Below, piece by piece: positions 18,039-25,384 of a DNA stretch of 64,000 nt. The notes beneath the pieces were generated by a model. The model was not told the DNA's origin. It made no database searches and worked only from the letters and a program-made list of their open reading frames with translations. Numbering within the stretch: the first letter of the stretch is position 1; every line of letters starts with the position of its first letter. The stretch is from Mariniphaga sp964559175 (lineage in GTDB: Bacteria > Bacteroidota > Bacteroidia > Bacteroidales > Prolixibacteraceae): positions 53,628 to 117,627 of the forward strand of contig CAZLGT010000007.1 in assembly GCA_964559175.1 (NCBI GenBank). The letters run 5' to 3'. Made by a program: the position numbers and the translations under genes.

Positions 18039-19264
18039 AAAAAATATTAATAATAATCATATACATTTCAGGGATTAGTTTTGTGCAAGCACAAACACTG
18101 GACAGCTACCTTGAAATGGCAGCCGAAAACAATCCCGGCCTGCAAGCCAAATACAAAGAGTTTGAAGCCTCGTTGCAAAAAGTTCCGCAGGTAAGCACAT
18201 TGCCCGACCCCACTTTTTCTTTCGGTTATTTCATTTCACCGGTTGAAACGCGGGTGGGGCCGCAACGGGCAAAATTTTCACTTACCCAGATGTTTCCCTG
18301 GTTTGGTACACTTAAGGCACAAGGCGATGCCGCTGCTTTGTTGGCTGAGGCCAAATACCAGTCGTTTCTGGATGCACGCAACCAATTGTTTTATCAGGTT
18401 GCCGCGGCTTACTATCCCCTTTACGAACTCAACCAGTGGAAAAAGATTGAACAGAAAAACATCGACATTCTGGAATCGTATAAAAACATTGCCAATTCAA
18501 AGTTTAAAAACGGCACCGCTCCCATGGTGGATGTGCTGCGGGTGGATATTATGCTGAAGGATGCCACAACCAGTCTAAGTATTCTGAATGAGAAAGAAAA
18601 AACATTGCGTACCACGTTTAATAAACTACTCAACAGAGACGAAAACGAAGGGATTGCAATAAATGATTCTTTACCTGCTGAAGCAATACCGGTGAACTTC
18701 CGAAAGGATTCCCTGCTGGCCAACAACCCTATGCTGGATGCACTCGACCTGAAAATTAAGGCGAGCGAAGCCGGTGAACTGGCAGCACAAAAGCAGGGTC
18801 TCCCAAAGGTGGGTGTTGGACTGGACTATGTAGTGGTTGGAGAACGAACAGACATGGCGCTGACTGATAATGGCAAAGATGTGTTAATGCCCATGGTTTC
18901 GGTGAGCATCCCGCTATTCAGAAAAAAGTACGATGCGGCTGAAAAAGAAGCACAACTGATGCAGGAAAGTTTTGCTTTGCAAAAAGCTGAAATGGAGAAT
19001 TCGCTCACTTCAGGCTATGAAATGGCCAGGTTTCAAATTCAGCAGCAAAAGCAACTTTTATCGCTTTACCAACAACAAATTCAAACATCGCAACAGTCAT
19101 TAAATTTACTTTTTTCTTCCTATGGAAACTCAGGGAAGGAATTTGAAGAAGTACTGCGCATGCAGCAGCAACTGCTGAAATACAAAAAAATGAAAGCCAC
19201 GGCAGAGGTTCAATACCAAACAGCTCTTGCCAAATTGAATTATTTAACTGCAAAAACATATTAA
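18035..19264 (+). CDS. TolC-family outer-membrane efflux protein
   Basis: A 409-aa outer-membrane channel component with a signal peptide (about residues 1-20, ending VQAQT). It has the long alpha-helical, glutamine- and alanine-rich repeats of the OEP/TolC fold, such as DARNQLFYQVAAAYYPLYEL and a second related half with QQQKQLLSLYQQQIQ. The order pump, TolC, adaptor is the usual Bacteroidota Cus layout. The start overlaps the cusA-like stop by ATGA, indicating translational coupling. It would form the outer-membrane exit duct for metal ions. Confidence 0.87.
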   Translation: MKKILIIIIYISGISFVQAQTLDSYLEMAAENNPGLQAKYKEFEASLQKVPQVSTLPDPTFSFGYFISPVETRVGPQRAKFSLTQMFPWFGTLKAQGDAAALLAEAKYQSFLDARNQLFYQVAAAYYPLYELNQWKKIEQKNIDILESYKNIANSKFKNGTAPMVDVLRVDIMLKDATTSLSILNEKEKTLRTTFNKLLNRDENEGIAINDSLPAEAIPVNFRKDSLLANNPMLDALDLKIKASEAGELAAQKQGLPKVGVGLDYVVVGERTDMALTDNGKDVLMPMVSVSIPLFRKKYDAAEKEAQLMQESFALQKAEMENSLTSGYEMARFQIQQQKQLLSLYQQQIQTSQQSLNLLFSSYGNSGKEFEEVLRMQQQLLKYKKMKATAEVQYQTALAKLNYLTAKTY

Positions 19265-19266
19265 AG

Positions 19267-21042
19267 ATGAATACAAATAAAAGAACAATACTAATAGCCG
19301 CAATCACTCTGGTTGTTGGCCTGCTGGCAGGATGGTTGATTTTCGGGAGTTCATCCGAAGAAAATCATGAAGGACATGACCATACTGCTGATGAAGTAGC
19401 TGGTGAAACGACCTGGACCTGCTCCATGCACCCGCAAATTCGTCAAAACGAACCCGGCGATTGCCCAATATGCGGTATGGATTTAATTCCATTGGAAGAT
19501 GAAACCGACAGTGATATTGACCCGATGGCTATCAGTATGTCGCCAACAGCTATGCAACTGGCCAGTATAAGTACGGCACTGGTTGGTTCTGCTGACCCGG
19601 TTAAATCCGTCCGCTTAAACGGTAAGGTACAATCTGATGAGCGGTTGGTATTTTCACAGGCATCTCACATTCCCGGCAGGATAGAAAAGTTACTGGTAAA
19701 TTTTACCGGCGAATTTGTAAAAAAAGGACAGGTGATTGCATCCGTGTATTCACCCGATTTGGTGACTGCCCAGGAGGAGTTGTTTGAAGCGGAAAAAATC
19801 AAAGATTCGCAGCCGCAACTGTTTAATGCGGCCAAAGAAAAACTCAAAAACTGGAAACTAACAGAAAGCCAGATTGAACAAATTTTACAGTCGGGGCAAT
19901 CTGAAGAAGAATTTAATATTCAGACTGATGTTTCCGGCTATGTAACCAACCGCAAAGTAAATGTTGGAGACTACATTTCGCGCGGACAATCGATTTACGA
20001 AATTGCCGATTTATCGCGGGTGTGGGTGCTGTTCGATGTATATGAACAGGATATGCCATGGATAAAAAAAGGCGATAAAGTAAACTTTACTGTGGCATCC
20101 ATTCCGGGCGAAACGTTTGAAGGGACCATATCTTTTATCGATCCCGTAATTGATGCGAAAACACGGGTAGCCAAAGCACGGATTGACATGGCAAACAGTG
20201 GATTGAAGCTGAAACCAGAGATGTTTGCTTCGGGAACAGTGGAAGCAAAACTGCCTGCAAAAGCCGGCAATCTTTCGGTACCTAAAACCGCTGTGATGTG
20301 GACAGGAAAACGCTCGCTGGTGTATGTGAAATCGGAAACGGAAACCGGCGTAAACTTTAAAATGCGCGAAGTTACCCTCGGTCCGGCGCTTGGAGAAAGT
20401 TATTTGGTTGAAAGCGGACTGGATGAGGGCGAAGAAATTGCCGTGAGCGGAACCTTCAGCATTGATGCCGCCGCGCAGTTGGCAGGGAAGGCCAGTATGA
20501 TGATGCCGCCCGAAAGCAAAACCATGGAAGTGCCACAGGCTTTTCGCAAACAAATTACTTCGGTGGCTAATGCTTATTTCGTTGTAAAAAATGCGTTGGT
20601 GAACGATGATGCTGATACTGCCCAAAAAGCCGCCGGGGAAGTAACCGGCACGATTAAAAAAGTTGACATGAGCCTTCTGGAAGGAGATGCCCACCAACAC
20701 TGGATGGCTTTGCAAAAGCAACTGGAAGAAGCTTCCAAAATGATTTCAGAAACCCCGGATATTGAAAAACAGCGGGAGCATTTCAATCTGCTTTCTGAAG
20801 CGTTGCTCGAAACCACCGAATCATTCGGGCTGGAAATCGACAGAACTTACCGGCAGTTTTGCCCCATGGCTTTTGACGACGAAGGCGCATTCTGGCTAAG
20901 TGAATCGGATGAAATTCTGAACCCCTACTTTGGAGATATGATGCTGCGCTGTGGCGAGGTGAAACAAACTTACCGCAAAGGACAGCGGATTTTTAAAACT
21001 GCCGGCAATCAAAACACACAGGCAGCGGGACACAATCATTGA
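19267..21042 (+). CDS. cusB: CusB-like periplasmic adaptor with heavy-metal-binding and DUF3347 domains
   Basis: A 591-aa membrane-fusion protein. After an N-terminal membrane anchor and a His-rich linker (HEGHDH), residues about 49-77 form a heavy-metal-binding domain: WTCSMHPQI then GDCPICGMDLIPL, with Cys, Met and His ligands. The central part (about 100-400) is the RND adaptor with lipoyl/barrel-sandwich, alpha-hairpin and beta-barrel domains. The C-terminal region (about 415-580) resembles DUF3347, including DAHQHWMALQKQL and a Cys-containing FCPMAFDDEGAFW. Such proteins collect Cu(I)/Ag(I) in the periplasm and pass it to the pump. The gene starts 2 bp after the TolC stop. Confidence 0.88.
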   Translation: MNTNKRTILIAAITLVVGLLAGWLIFGSSSEENHEGHDHTADEVAGETTWTCSMHPQIRQNEPGDCPICGMDLIPLEDETDSDIDPMAISMSPTAMQLASISTALVGSADPVKSVRLNGKVQSDERLVFSQASHIPGRIEKLLVNFTGEFVKKGQVIASVYSPDLVTAQEELFEAEKIKDSQPQLFNAAKEKLKNWKLTESQIEQILQSGQSEEEFNIQTDVSGYVTNRKVNVGDYISRGQSIYEIADLSRVWVLFDVYEQDMPWIKKGDKVNFTVASIPGETFEGTISFIDPVIDAKTRVAKARIDMANSGLKLKPEMFASGTVEAKLPAKAGNLSVPKTAVMWTGKRSLVYVKSETETGVNFKMREVTLGPALGESYLVESGLDEGEEIAVSGTFSIDAAAQLAGKASMMMPPESKTMEVPQAFRKQITSVANAYFVVKNALVNDDADTAQKAAGEVTGTIKKVDMSLLEGDAHQHWMALQKQLEEASKMISETPDIEKQREHFNLLSEALLETTESFGLEIDRTYRQFCPMAFDDEGAFWLSESDEILNPYFGDMMLRCGEVKQTYRKGQRIFKTAGNQNTQAAGHNH

Positions 21043-21076
21043 ATATTTAGTTATTAACCATTTAAATTCAAAAAAG

Positions 21077-21448
21077 ATGAAGACAAAAGTTTTAAGTTTA
21101 GTTGTAATGTTCGTTCTGGGAACATTCACGGTATTTGCCGGAGAGAAAACAGAAAAGTTTAAAGTAAAAGGAAACTGCGGTATGTGTGAAAAACGTATCG
21201 AAAAGGCTGCAAATTCGGTGGAAGGTGTTTCGAAAGCCGATTGGAATAAGGAAACCAAAGTATTGGAAGTGGTATTTGACGATGCAAAAACCAGTACTGA
21301 CAAAATTGAAATGGCAATAGCCAAAGTGGGTCACGACACGCCGCACCACAAAGCCAAAGACGAAGTTTATGCAGAACTTCCGGGCTGCTGCAAGTATGAT
21401 CGGGCGGTTGAGCAATCAGAACATTCCCGCGAAGGACATCGGCATTAA
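21077..21448 (+). CDS. secreted heavy-metal-associated (HMA) domain protein
   Basis: A 123-aa protein with a signal peptide (cleavage near residue 21) and one ferredoxin-like HMA domain. The metal site is NCGMCEKRIE (Cys34 and Cys37), equivalent to the CxxC of copper chaperones such as CopZ. A C-terminal tail adds CC (GCCKYD) and a His-rich end, REGHRH. It probably handles Cu(I) in the periplasm alongside the CusABC-like pump. It is the last gene of the operon and is followed by an intrinsic terminator. Confidence 0.83.
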   Translation: MKTKVLSLVVMFVLGTFTVFAGEKTEKFKVKGNCGMCEKRIEKAANSVEGVSKADWNKETKVLEVVFDDAKTSTDKIEMAIAKVGHDTPHHKAKDEVYAELPGCCKYDRAVEQSEHSREGHRH

Positions 21449-21473
21449 TTTTTTTTAGCTTGCACATTGAAAT

Positions 21474-21502
21474 GGATTACCGGCTTCGGTAGTCCTTTTT
21501 TT
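21474..21502 (+). terminator. intrinsic terminator of the metal-efflux operon
   Basis: Stem GGATTACCG / CGGTAGTCC (one G-U pair) with loop GCTT, then seven T. It lies 26 bp after the HMA gene stop and is the best plus-strand terminator in the first half of the window. Confidence 0.85.
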
Positions 21503-21705
21503 GTAATATTAGACTGCCCCCGAATAATCCCGGGAACAATACCCCGCCCAACATCTTCGGGAAGTTATTGTTTCCGAGCAAAACCCTGTTTATGGCTTGG
21601 GAGAACATTATGAGCAAGTGAGTTAGCTGTTTTTTTTGAGGTGTCTGCTATTGAGCTGTTGCCGTTCTTTGTAAGGGGGCCTACACAAATAACACTCATT
21701 TTATC

Positions 21706-21713
21706 TATCTTTG
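21706..21713 (+). promoter_or_regulatory. -7 promoter element before the AlbA_2 gene
   Basis: TATCTTTG matches TAnnTTTG and is 25 bp before ATG 21738, so the TTG codon at 21711 cannot be the start of translation if this promoter is used. No convincing -33 element is seen. Confidence 0.45.
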
Positions 21714-21737
21714 AAAAGTTCATTCAAAATCCTTAAT

Positions 21738-23060
21738 ATGCCAGAGAACCAAAACATAGAGTGGAAAGAATCATGGAGAGATGAATATTTAAAGTGGATT
21801 TGCGGATTTGCAAATGCGAATGGCGGGAAAATAGTGATTGGCAAAAATGACGCTGGCAATGTTGTAGGGCTTAAAGATTCAAAAAAGTTGATTGAAGATA
21901 TCCCCAATAAAGTCAGGGATATTTTAGGAATTATCGTCAATGTCAATTTACATGAAACTAATATTGGTGAATACATTGAGATTGAAATAGAAGCTTATCC
22001 TTATCCGGTAAATTACAAAGGTCAATATCACTATAGAAGTGGCAGCACCAAACAAGAACTGAAAGGTGCAGCACTTGACAAATTTATGCTTCAAAAGAAG
22101 GGTAAACGCTGGGATGGCGTTCCGGTTCCTAATATTAAAACGGACGACTTAAAAGCAGACACTTTTGATTTTTTCCGCAAAAAGGCTGTTAAAGCGCAAC
22201 GTATCGACGAAGATGCTCTATCTGATACAAACGATAATTTAATTGAAAACCTGCAATTAAGGGAAAATGATTATTTGAAAAGAGCTGCAATACTCCTTTT
22301 TCACCCAAATCCAGAGAAATTTGTTACCGGAGCATATATCAAGATTGGGTATTTTCTTTCTGACGAAAACTTAAAATTTCAGGATGAAGTTCATGGTAAC
22401 ATTTTTGAGCAAGTCGAAAAGACTATGGATTTGCTCTATTCAAAATATATCAATTCTTCAATCAGTTATGAAGGATTAAATCGGGTAGAGAAATATGAAT
22501 ATCCAAAAGACGCAGTGCGTGAAGCCCTTCTAAATGCTGTAACGCATAAAGATTACTCAGAAGGCGTACCTGTACAGATAAGCGTTTACCAAGACAAACT
22601 CATATTTTGGAACGAAGGGAAATTACCTGAAAACTGGACTATTGAAAAACTTTCAATCAAACATCCATCAAAACCATTTAATCCAGACATTGCAAACGCA
22701 CTTTTCAGAAGTGGCTATATTGAAGCATGGGGCCGCGGAACAATTAAAATGATTAATGAATGTGTTCAGTTTGGCATCCCAAAACCAGTTTATTTTTGCG
22801 ATATGTCAGGCTTTTGGGTTGAATTTCGAAAAGAAAATTTGAATCCCGAATACTTGAAAACTTTAGGGTTAAATGAAAGACAAATAAAAGCAATCGAATA
22901 TGTCAAAAGCAAAGGGAAAATCGCAAATAGTGATTACCAAGCCATTTTTAAAGTATCCCGAAATACAGCAAGCAGGGATTTAGCTGATTTGGTATCTAAA
23001 GATATATTAAAAGCATCCAGTTCTAAAGGTGCTGGTTCTTTTTACGAATTGCACCATTAA
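21738..23060 (+). CDS. AlbA_2 (Schlafen-type) domain ATP-binding regulator
   Basis: A 440-aa protein with an N-terminal AlbA_2/Schlafen AlbA domain (IEWKESWRDEYLKWICGFAN, then NANGGKIVIGKNDAGNVVGL, residues about 7-50), a central HATPase-like ATP-binding region with REALLNAVTHKDY and EAWGRGTIKMI (about 265-340), and a C-terminal winged helix (LNERQIKAIEYVKSKGKI, about 375-430). This arrangement is common in putative transcriptional regulators of variable genomic regions and some defence-related proteins. No toxin or partner gene is adjacent. The locus is AT-rich compared with its neighbours, suggesting acquisition. The start is set at ATG 21738. Confidence 0.8.
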   Translation: MPENQNIEWKESWRDEYLKWICGFANANGGKIVIGKNDAGNVVGLKDSKKLIEDIPNKVRDILGIIVNVNLHETNIGEYIEIEIEAYPYPVNYKGQYHYRSGSTKQELKGAALDKFMLQKKGKRWDGVPVPNIKTDDLKADTFDFFRKKAVKAQRIDEDALSDTNDNLIENLQLRENDYLKRAAILLFHPNPEKFVTGAYIKIGYFLSDENLKFQDEVHGNIFEQVEKTMDLLYSKYINSSISYEGLNRVEKYEYPKDAVREALLNAVTHKDYSEGVPVQISVYQDKLIFWNEGKLPENWTIEKLSIKHPSKPFNPDIANALFRSGYIEAWGRGTIKMINECVQFGIPKPVYFCDMSGFWVEFRKENLNPEYLKTLGLNERQIKAIEYVKSKGKIANSDYQAIFKVSRNTASRDLADLVSKDILKASSSKGAGSFYELHH

Positions 23061-23077
23061 TTGCACCAATTGCACCA
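23047..23077 (+). repeat. three short copies of AATTGCACCA
   Basis: AATTGCACCA occurs at 23047-23056, 23059-23068 and 23068-23077, straddling the stop of the AlbA_2 gene. Changes in copy number could lengthen or shorten the C-terminus (ELHH). Confidence 0.6.
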
Positions 23078-23150
23078 AGAAACAAATACAAAAAGACAAA
23101 CAATAAAACGGCAACAGCAAAATATAATTAATTTCGGTGCGGATAATCAA

Positions 23151-23168
23151 CCCCGATAGCTATCGGGG
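23151..23168. repeat. perfect 18-bp palindrome
   Basis: CCCCGATAGCTATCGGGG is fully self-complementary. It lies between the AlbA_2 and pentapeptide genes and may be a dispersed repeat or a weak bidirectional terminator (no T run follows). Confidence 0.6.
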
Positions 23169-23286
23169 TCACCCGCATCAGCCTCAGTGCTTTTCGACAG
23201 GAAAGCAATACGCAATCCGCAACTAATCTTATTTGCGGAACGTTAGCGGCAAGCGTATAGAACTTTACAACTGACAATAAACGAAC

Positions 23287-23868
23287 ATGGAACAGGCATA
23301 CATAGAGGAAAAGAAGTTTGAAAATTATGATTTCAAAAAAACTCCACTTGCAAAAGGAGAATATGAGTATTGCAGTTTCATCAACTGTGACTTTTCTAAT
23401 GTAGATATATCTGATTGCAAATTCACGGATTGTGAGTTTTCAGGATGCAATTTAAGTTTGGCTAAGTTGACAAAAACTGCATTTCGGGATATAAAATTTC
23501 GAGATTGTAAAATGTTGGGGTTGCATTTTGACAATTGCAACGAATTTGGACTTTCGTTCAGCTTTGAAAATTGCATTTTAAATCATTCGACATTTTACAA
23601 GACAAAAATCAAAAAAACAACTTTTAAGAATACGCAATTGCAGGAAGCCGATTTCACAGAATGTGACTTGACAGATTCGCTGTTTGATAATTGCGACCTG
23701 ACAAGAGCAACTTTTGACAATACAGTTATTGAAAAAGCAGATTTTCGCACTTCATACAACTATTCAATAGACCCGGAAATTAACCGGATAAAGAAAGCAA
23801 AATTTTCTATTTATGGAATTACCGGACTTTTAGTAAAGTACGATTTAGTAATTGATAAAACGATATAG
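23287..23868 (+). CDS. pentapeptide repeat protein
   Basis: A 193-aa protein built largely of pentapeptide repeats of the A(D/N)LXX type, for example CDFSNVDISDCKFTDCEFSG, CNLSLAKLTKTAF, and DFTECDLTDSLFDNCDLTRA, from about residue 25 to 160. They fold as a right-handed quadrilateral beta-helix. Members range from DNA-mimic gyrase protectors (Qnr/MfpA-like) to proteins of unknown role; length and layout are compatible with the first group but do not prove it. Adjacent sequence is AT-rich. A 17-nt leader including the start codon is almost repeated at 24008-24024. Confidence 0.88.
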   Translation: MEQAYIEEKKFENYDFKKTPLAKGEYEYCSFINCDFSNVDISDCKFTDCEFSGCNLSLAKLTKTAFRDIKFRDCKMLGLHFDNCNEFGLSFSFENCILNHSTFYKTKIKKTTFKNTQLQEADFTECDLTDSLFDNCDLTRATFDNTVIEKADFRTSYNYSIDPEINRIKKAKFSIYGITGLLVKYDLVIDKTI

Positions 23869-24021
23869 TGCAACCAGGAATAGAGACTTAAAAGAAAAAA
23901 AGTTAATAGGTAAACGATTGACATTGAGTTTAGCTGACAACAAGACCGTTGAGCTTTGAAAAAGTTTTATGCCAAAACGCAGAGAAATAACCTATAATCT
24001 GACAAACGACAATAAATGAGT

Positions 24022-24084
24022 ATGTTATCAATAAAACGCAATAAAGACAAGGGCTTCAGTCATTTACCAACTACAAATAAGTGA
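24022..24084 (+). pseudogene. truncated 20-codon ORF with cassette-like leader
   Basis: ATG 24022 opens a 20-codon frame ending TGA at 24082-24084. The 17 nt ending in its ATG (24008-24024) match 14 of 17 positions at the pentapeptide gene start (23273-23289). The short product matches nothing I recognise, so it is probably the 5' end of a gene lost by rearrangement. Confidence 0.4.
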
Positions 24085-24105
24085 ATTTATATCACATTCA
24101 CTAAA

Positions 24106-24195
24106 ATGAATACCATTGCAGCCTTAATCAGCTCGCTGGTTATCATTAAATGGTCGGTCGGGTTGCTGAAAGACTCGGGGAAAGCGTTGCCGGAT
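24106..24195 (+). pseudogene. fragment of a cation diffusion facilitator (CDF) protein
   Basis: Thirty codons resemble a transmembrane segment and following turn of CDF/CzcD-DmeF-type exporters: ALISSLVIIKWSVGLLKDSG, with the conserved hydrophobic run then W, GLL and a DSG-type turn. The frame then runs into sequence with no family resemblance and ends at 24286-24288. This looks like a leftover of a metal transporter gene, consistent with the metal operon nearby. The match is by eye. Confidence 0.4.
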
Positions 24196-24308
24196 ATGGA
24201 AAACGGAAATAAAATAACACGGGCATCACCACCATTAAAACCAGGCCGGCGTGCAATCCGCAGAAATAAAAGCTCCGGTTTTCAATGACCTGTTGGTAAT
24301 TCCCGGTT

Positions 24309-24574
24309 CTACCGGTTTTTAACAAGCACCACATTTTTTGTTGTACCATTTTTAAATTTTGCACGAAGAACAGAAACGGAAGGAGCTGCACTGAGATTCA
24401 ATTCGGCTTTGTTTGAATTAAGTACAGGCTTCGCGAACAGGAATTTCCCGGCGAGGTCAAAAACAGCAATGCCATCCAGCGGTTCCGGAGCATGTATCCT
24501 GATGACATCCCGGAACGGATTGGGCCAGACCTTCAGAATTGACCGGGTTGCCGGTTCACTAACGGCTACTGAAG
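24309..24574 (-). pseudogene. T9SS type A C-terminal sorting domain, out of frame with GH16
   Basis: On the minus strand, immediately after the nine-A run that ends the GH16 frame, another frame encodes about 88 codons with a typical T9SS sorting domain. It has KVWPNPFRDVIRIHAP, then GIAVFDLAGKFLF, and ends with a basic VVLVKNR before TAG at 24309-24311. No start codon or ribosome site precedes it, so it must once have been, or still is, made as a fusion with GH16. One extra A (ten instead of nine) would restore a continuous protein. Confidence 0.8.
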
Positions 24575-25363
24575 TTTTTTTTTATACACCCGCACATAAT
24601 CCACTTCCATGGTTGCTTCTTTCAGGTTTGGGTCAACTCCCTGCGCTCCGCCCCAGTTTCCGCCAATGGCAATGTTCATAATCAGGTGAAACCGTTTATC
24701 GAATGGCCATTCCTTATACGTTTTATTTTGATTGTCGAACCGGAAATACTCTTCCCCGTCGATATACCAGATAATTTCATTTTCGGTCCAGTCGATGGAA
24801 TACACATGAAATTCGGTGGAAACGTTTTTCACATCGATGGCTTTGCCCACCTGTGTTCCAATGGAATGGTTATATGCTTCGGTGTGGACTGTTCCGTGCA
24901 CTTTCCCAAAATCGTAGCCCACATGCTCCATGATGTCGATTTCGCCGCTATCAGGCCAGCCGCCGTATTCCCAGTCAGTAGGCAGCATCCAGATTGCCGG
25001 CCAGGTTCCAACGCCTTCAGGCAGTTTGGCTCTAATCTCAAAACGGCCATGCAACCAGTCGCCTTTTTCTTTGGTAACCAGCCTTGCCGAGGTCCAGGTG
25101 TTGTTTGGTTTCAGGGCTTTTATCATCAGTTTTCCATCTTCTACGTAAGAATTATTGCGTGCAGCGGTATAAAACTGCAATTCGTTGTTTCCCCAGCCGT
25201 GACCGCCGGTATCGTAGCCCCATTTTTCAGAATCAGGTGCGCCGTCGGTTTCAAACTCATCGGACCAAACCAGTTCAAAACCGGAGTCCTGCGCTTTGGA
25301 TTCCAAAGCCATTCCAATGCAGATTGAAAACAAAGCGATATATAAAAATTTGATCTTATTCAT
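24566..25363 (-). CDS. GH16 endo-beta-glucanase (laminarinase-like), frameshifted C-terminus
   Basis: A 265-aa secreted glycoside hydrolase family 16 enzyme with a signal peptide (residues 1-25). The catalytic motif is EIDIMEH, with nucleophile Glu141, Asp143 and acid/base Glu146. Aromatic substrate-binding positions include WPAIWMLP and GGNWGGAQGVDP, the latter typical of beta-1,3-glucanases. As assembled it ends just past the fold (VRVYKKKLQ) at a nine-A run, and the T9SS sorting domain continues in another frame. The ATG at 25363 is used; a longer frame begins at 25384. It follows the GH3 gene by 21 bp. Predicted substrate: laminarin or related beta-1,3(4)-glucan. Confidence 0.9.
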   Translation of the reverse strand: MNKIKFLYIALFSICIGMALESKAQDSGFELVWSDEFETDGAPDSEKWGYDTGGHGWGNNELQFYTAARNNSYVEDGKLMIKALKPNNTWTSARLVTKEKGDWLHGRFEIRAKLPEGVGTWPAIWMLPTDWEYGGWPDSGEIDIMEHVGYDFGKVHGTVHTEAYNHSIGTQVGKAIDVKNVSTEFHVYSIDWTENEIIWYIDGEEYFRFDNQNKTYKEWPFDKRFHLIMNIAIGGNWGGAQGVDPNLKEATMEVDYVRVYKKKLQ

Positions 25364-25384
25364 AATCAATTGAATTTTAATCAT

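Larger units (their letters stand above)
23869..24308. other. non-coding accessory stretch with ORF remnants
   Basis: About 440 bp without an intact gene. It contains a 20-codon ORF (24022-24084, start MLSIKRNKDKG) whose leader resembles that of the pentapeptide gene, and a cation-efflux fragment (separate entry). The remainder, 24196-24308, has no coding signal I can support. Confidence 0.7.

Noticed and set aside
20011..20721. 236-aa minus-strand frame within the CusB-like gene
   Set aside because: Antisense shadow of a well-supported adaptor gene.
23240..23252. AACGTTAGCGGC read as a true integron attC site
   Set aside because: The GTTRRRY core is not matched exactly, and no integrase is visible. 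I keep only the broader cassette-like hypothesis.
24146..24391. 81-aa minus-strand frame with a hydrophobic stretch
   Set aside because: No family match, and most of it overlaps the CDF fragment and the T9SS sorting domain region on other frames.
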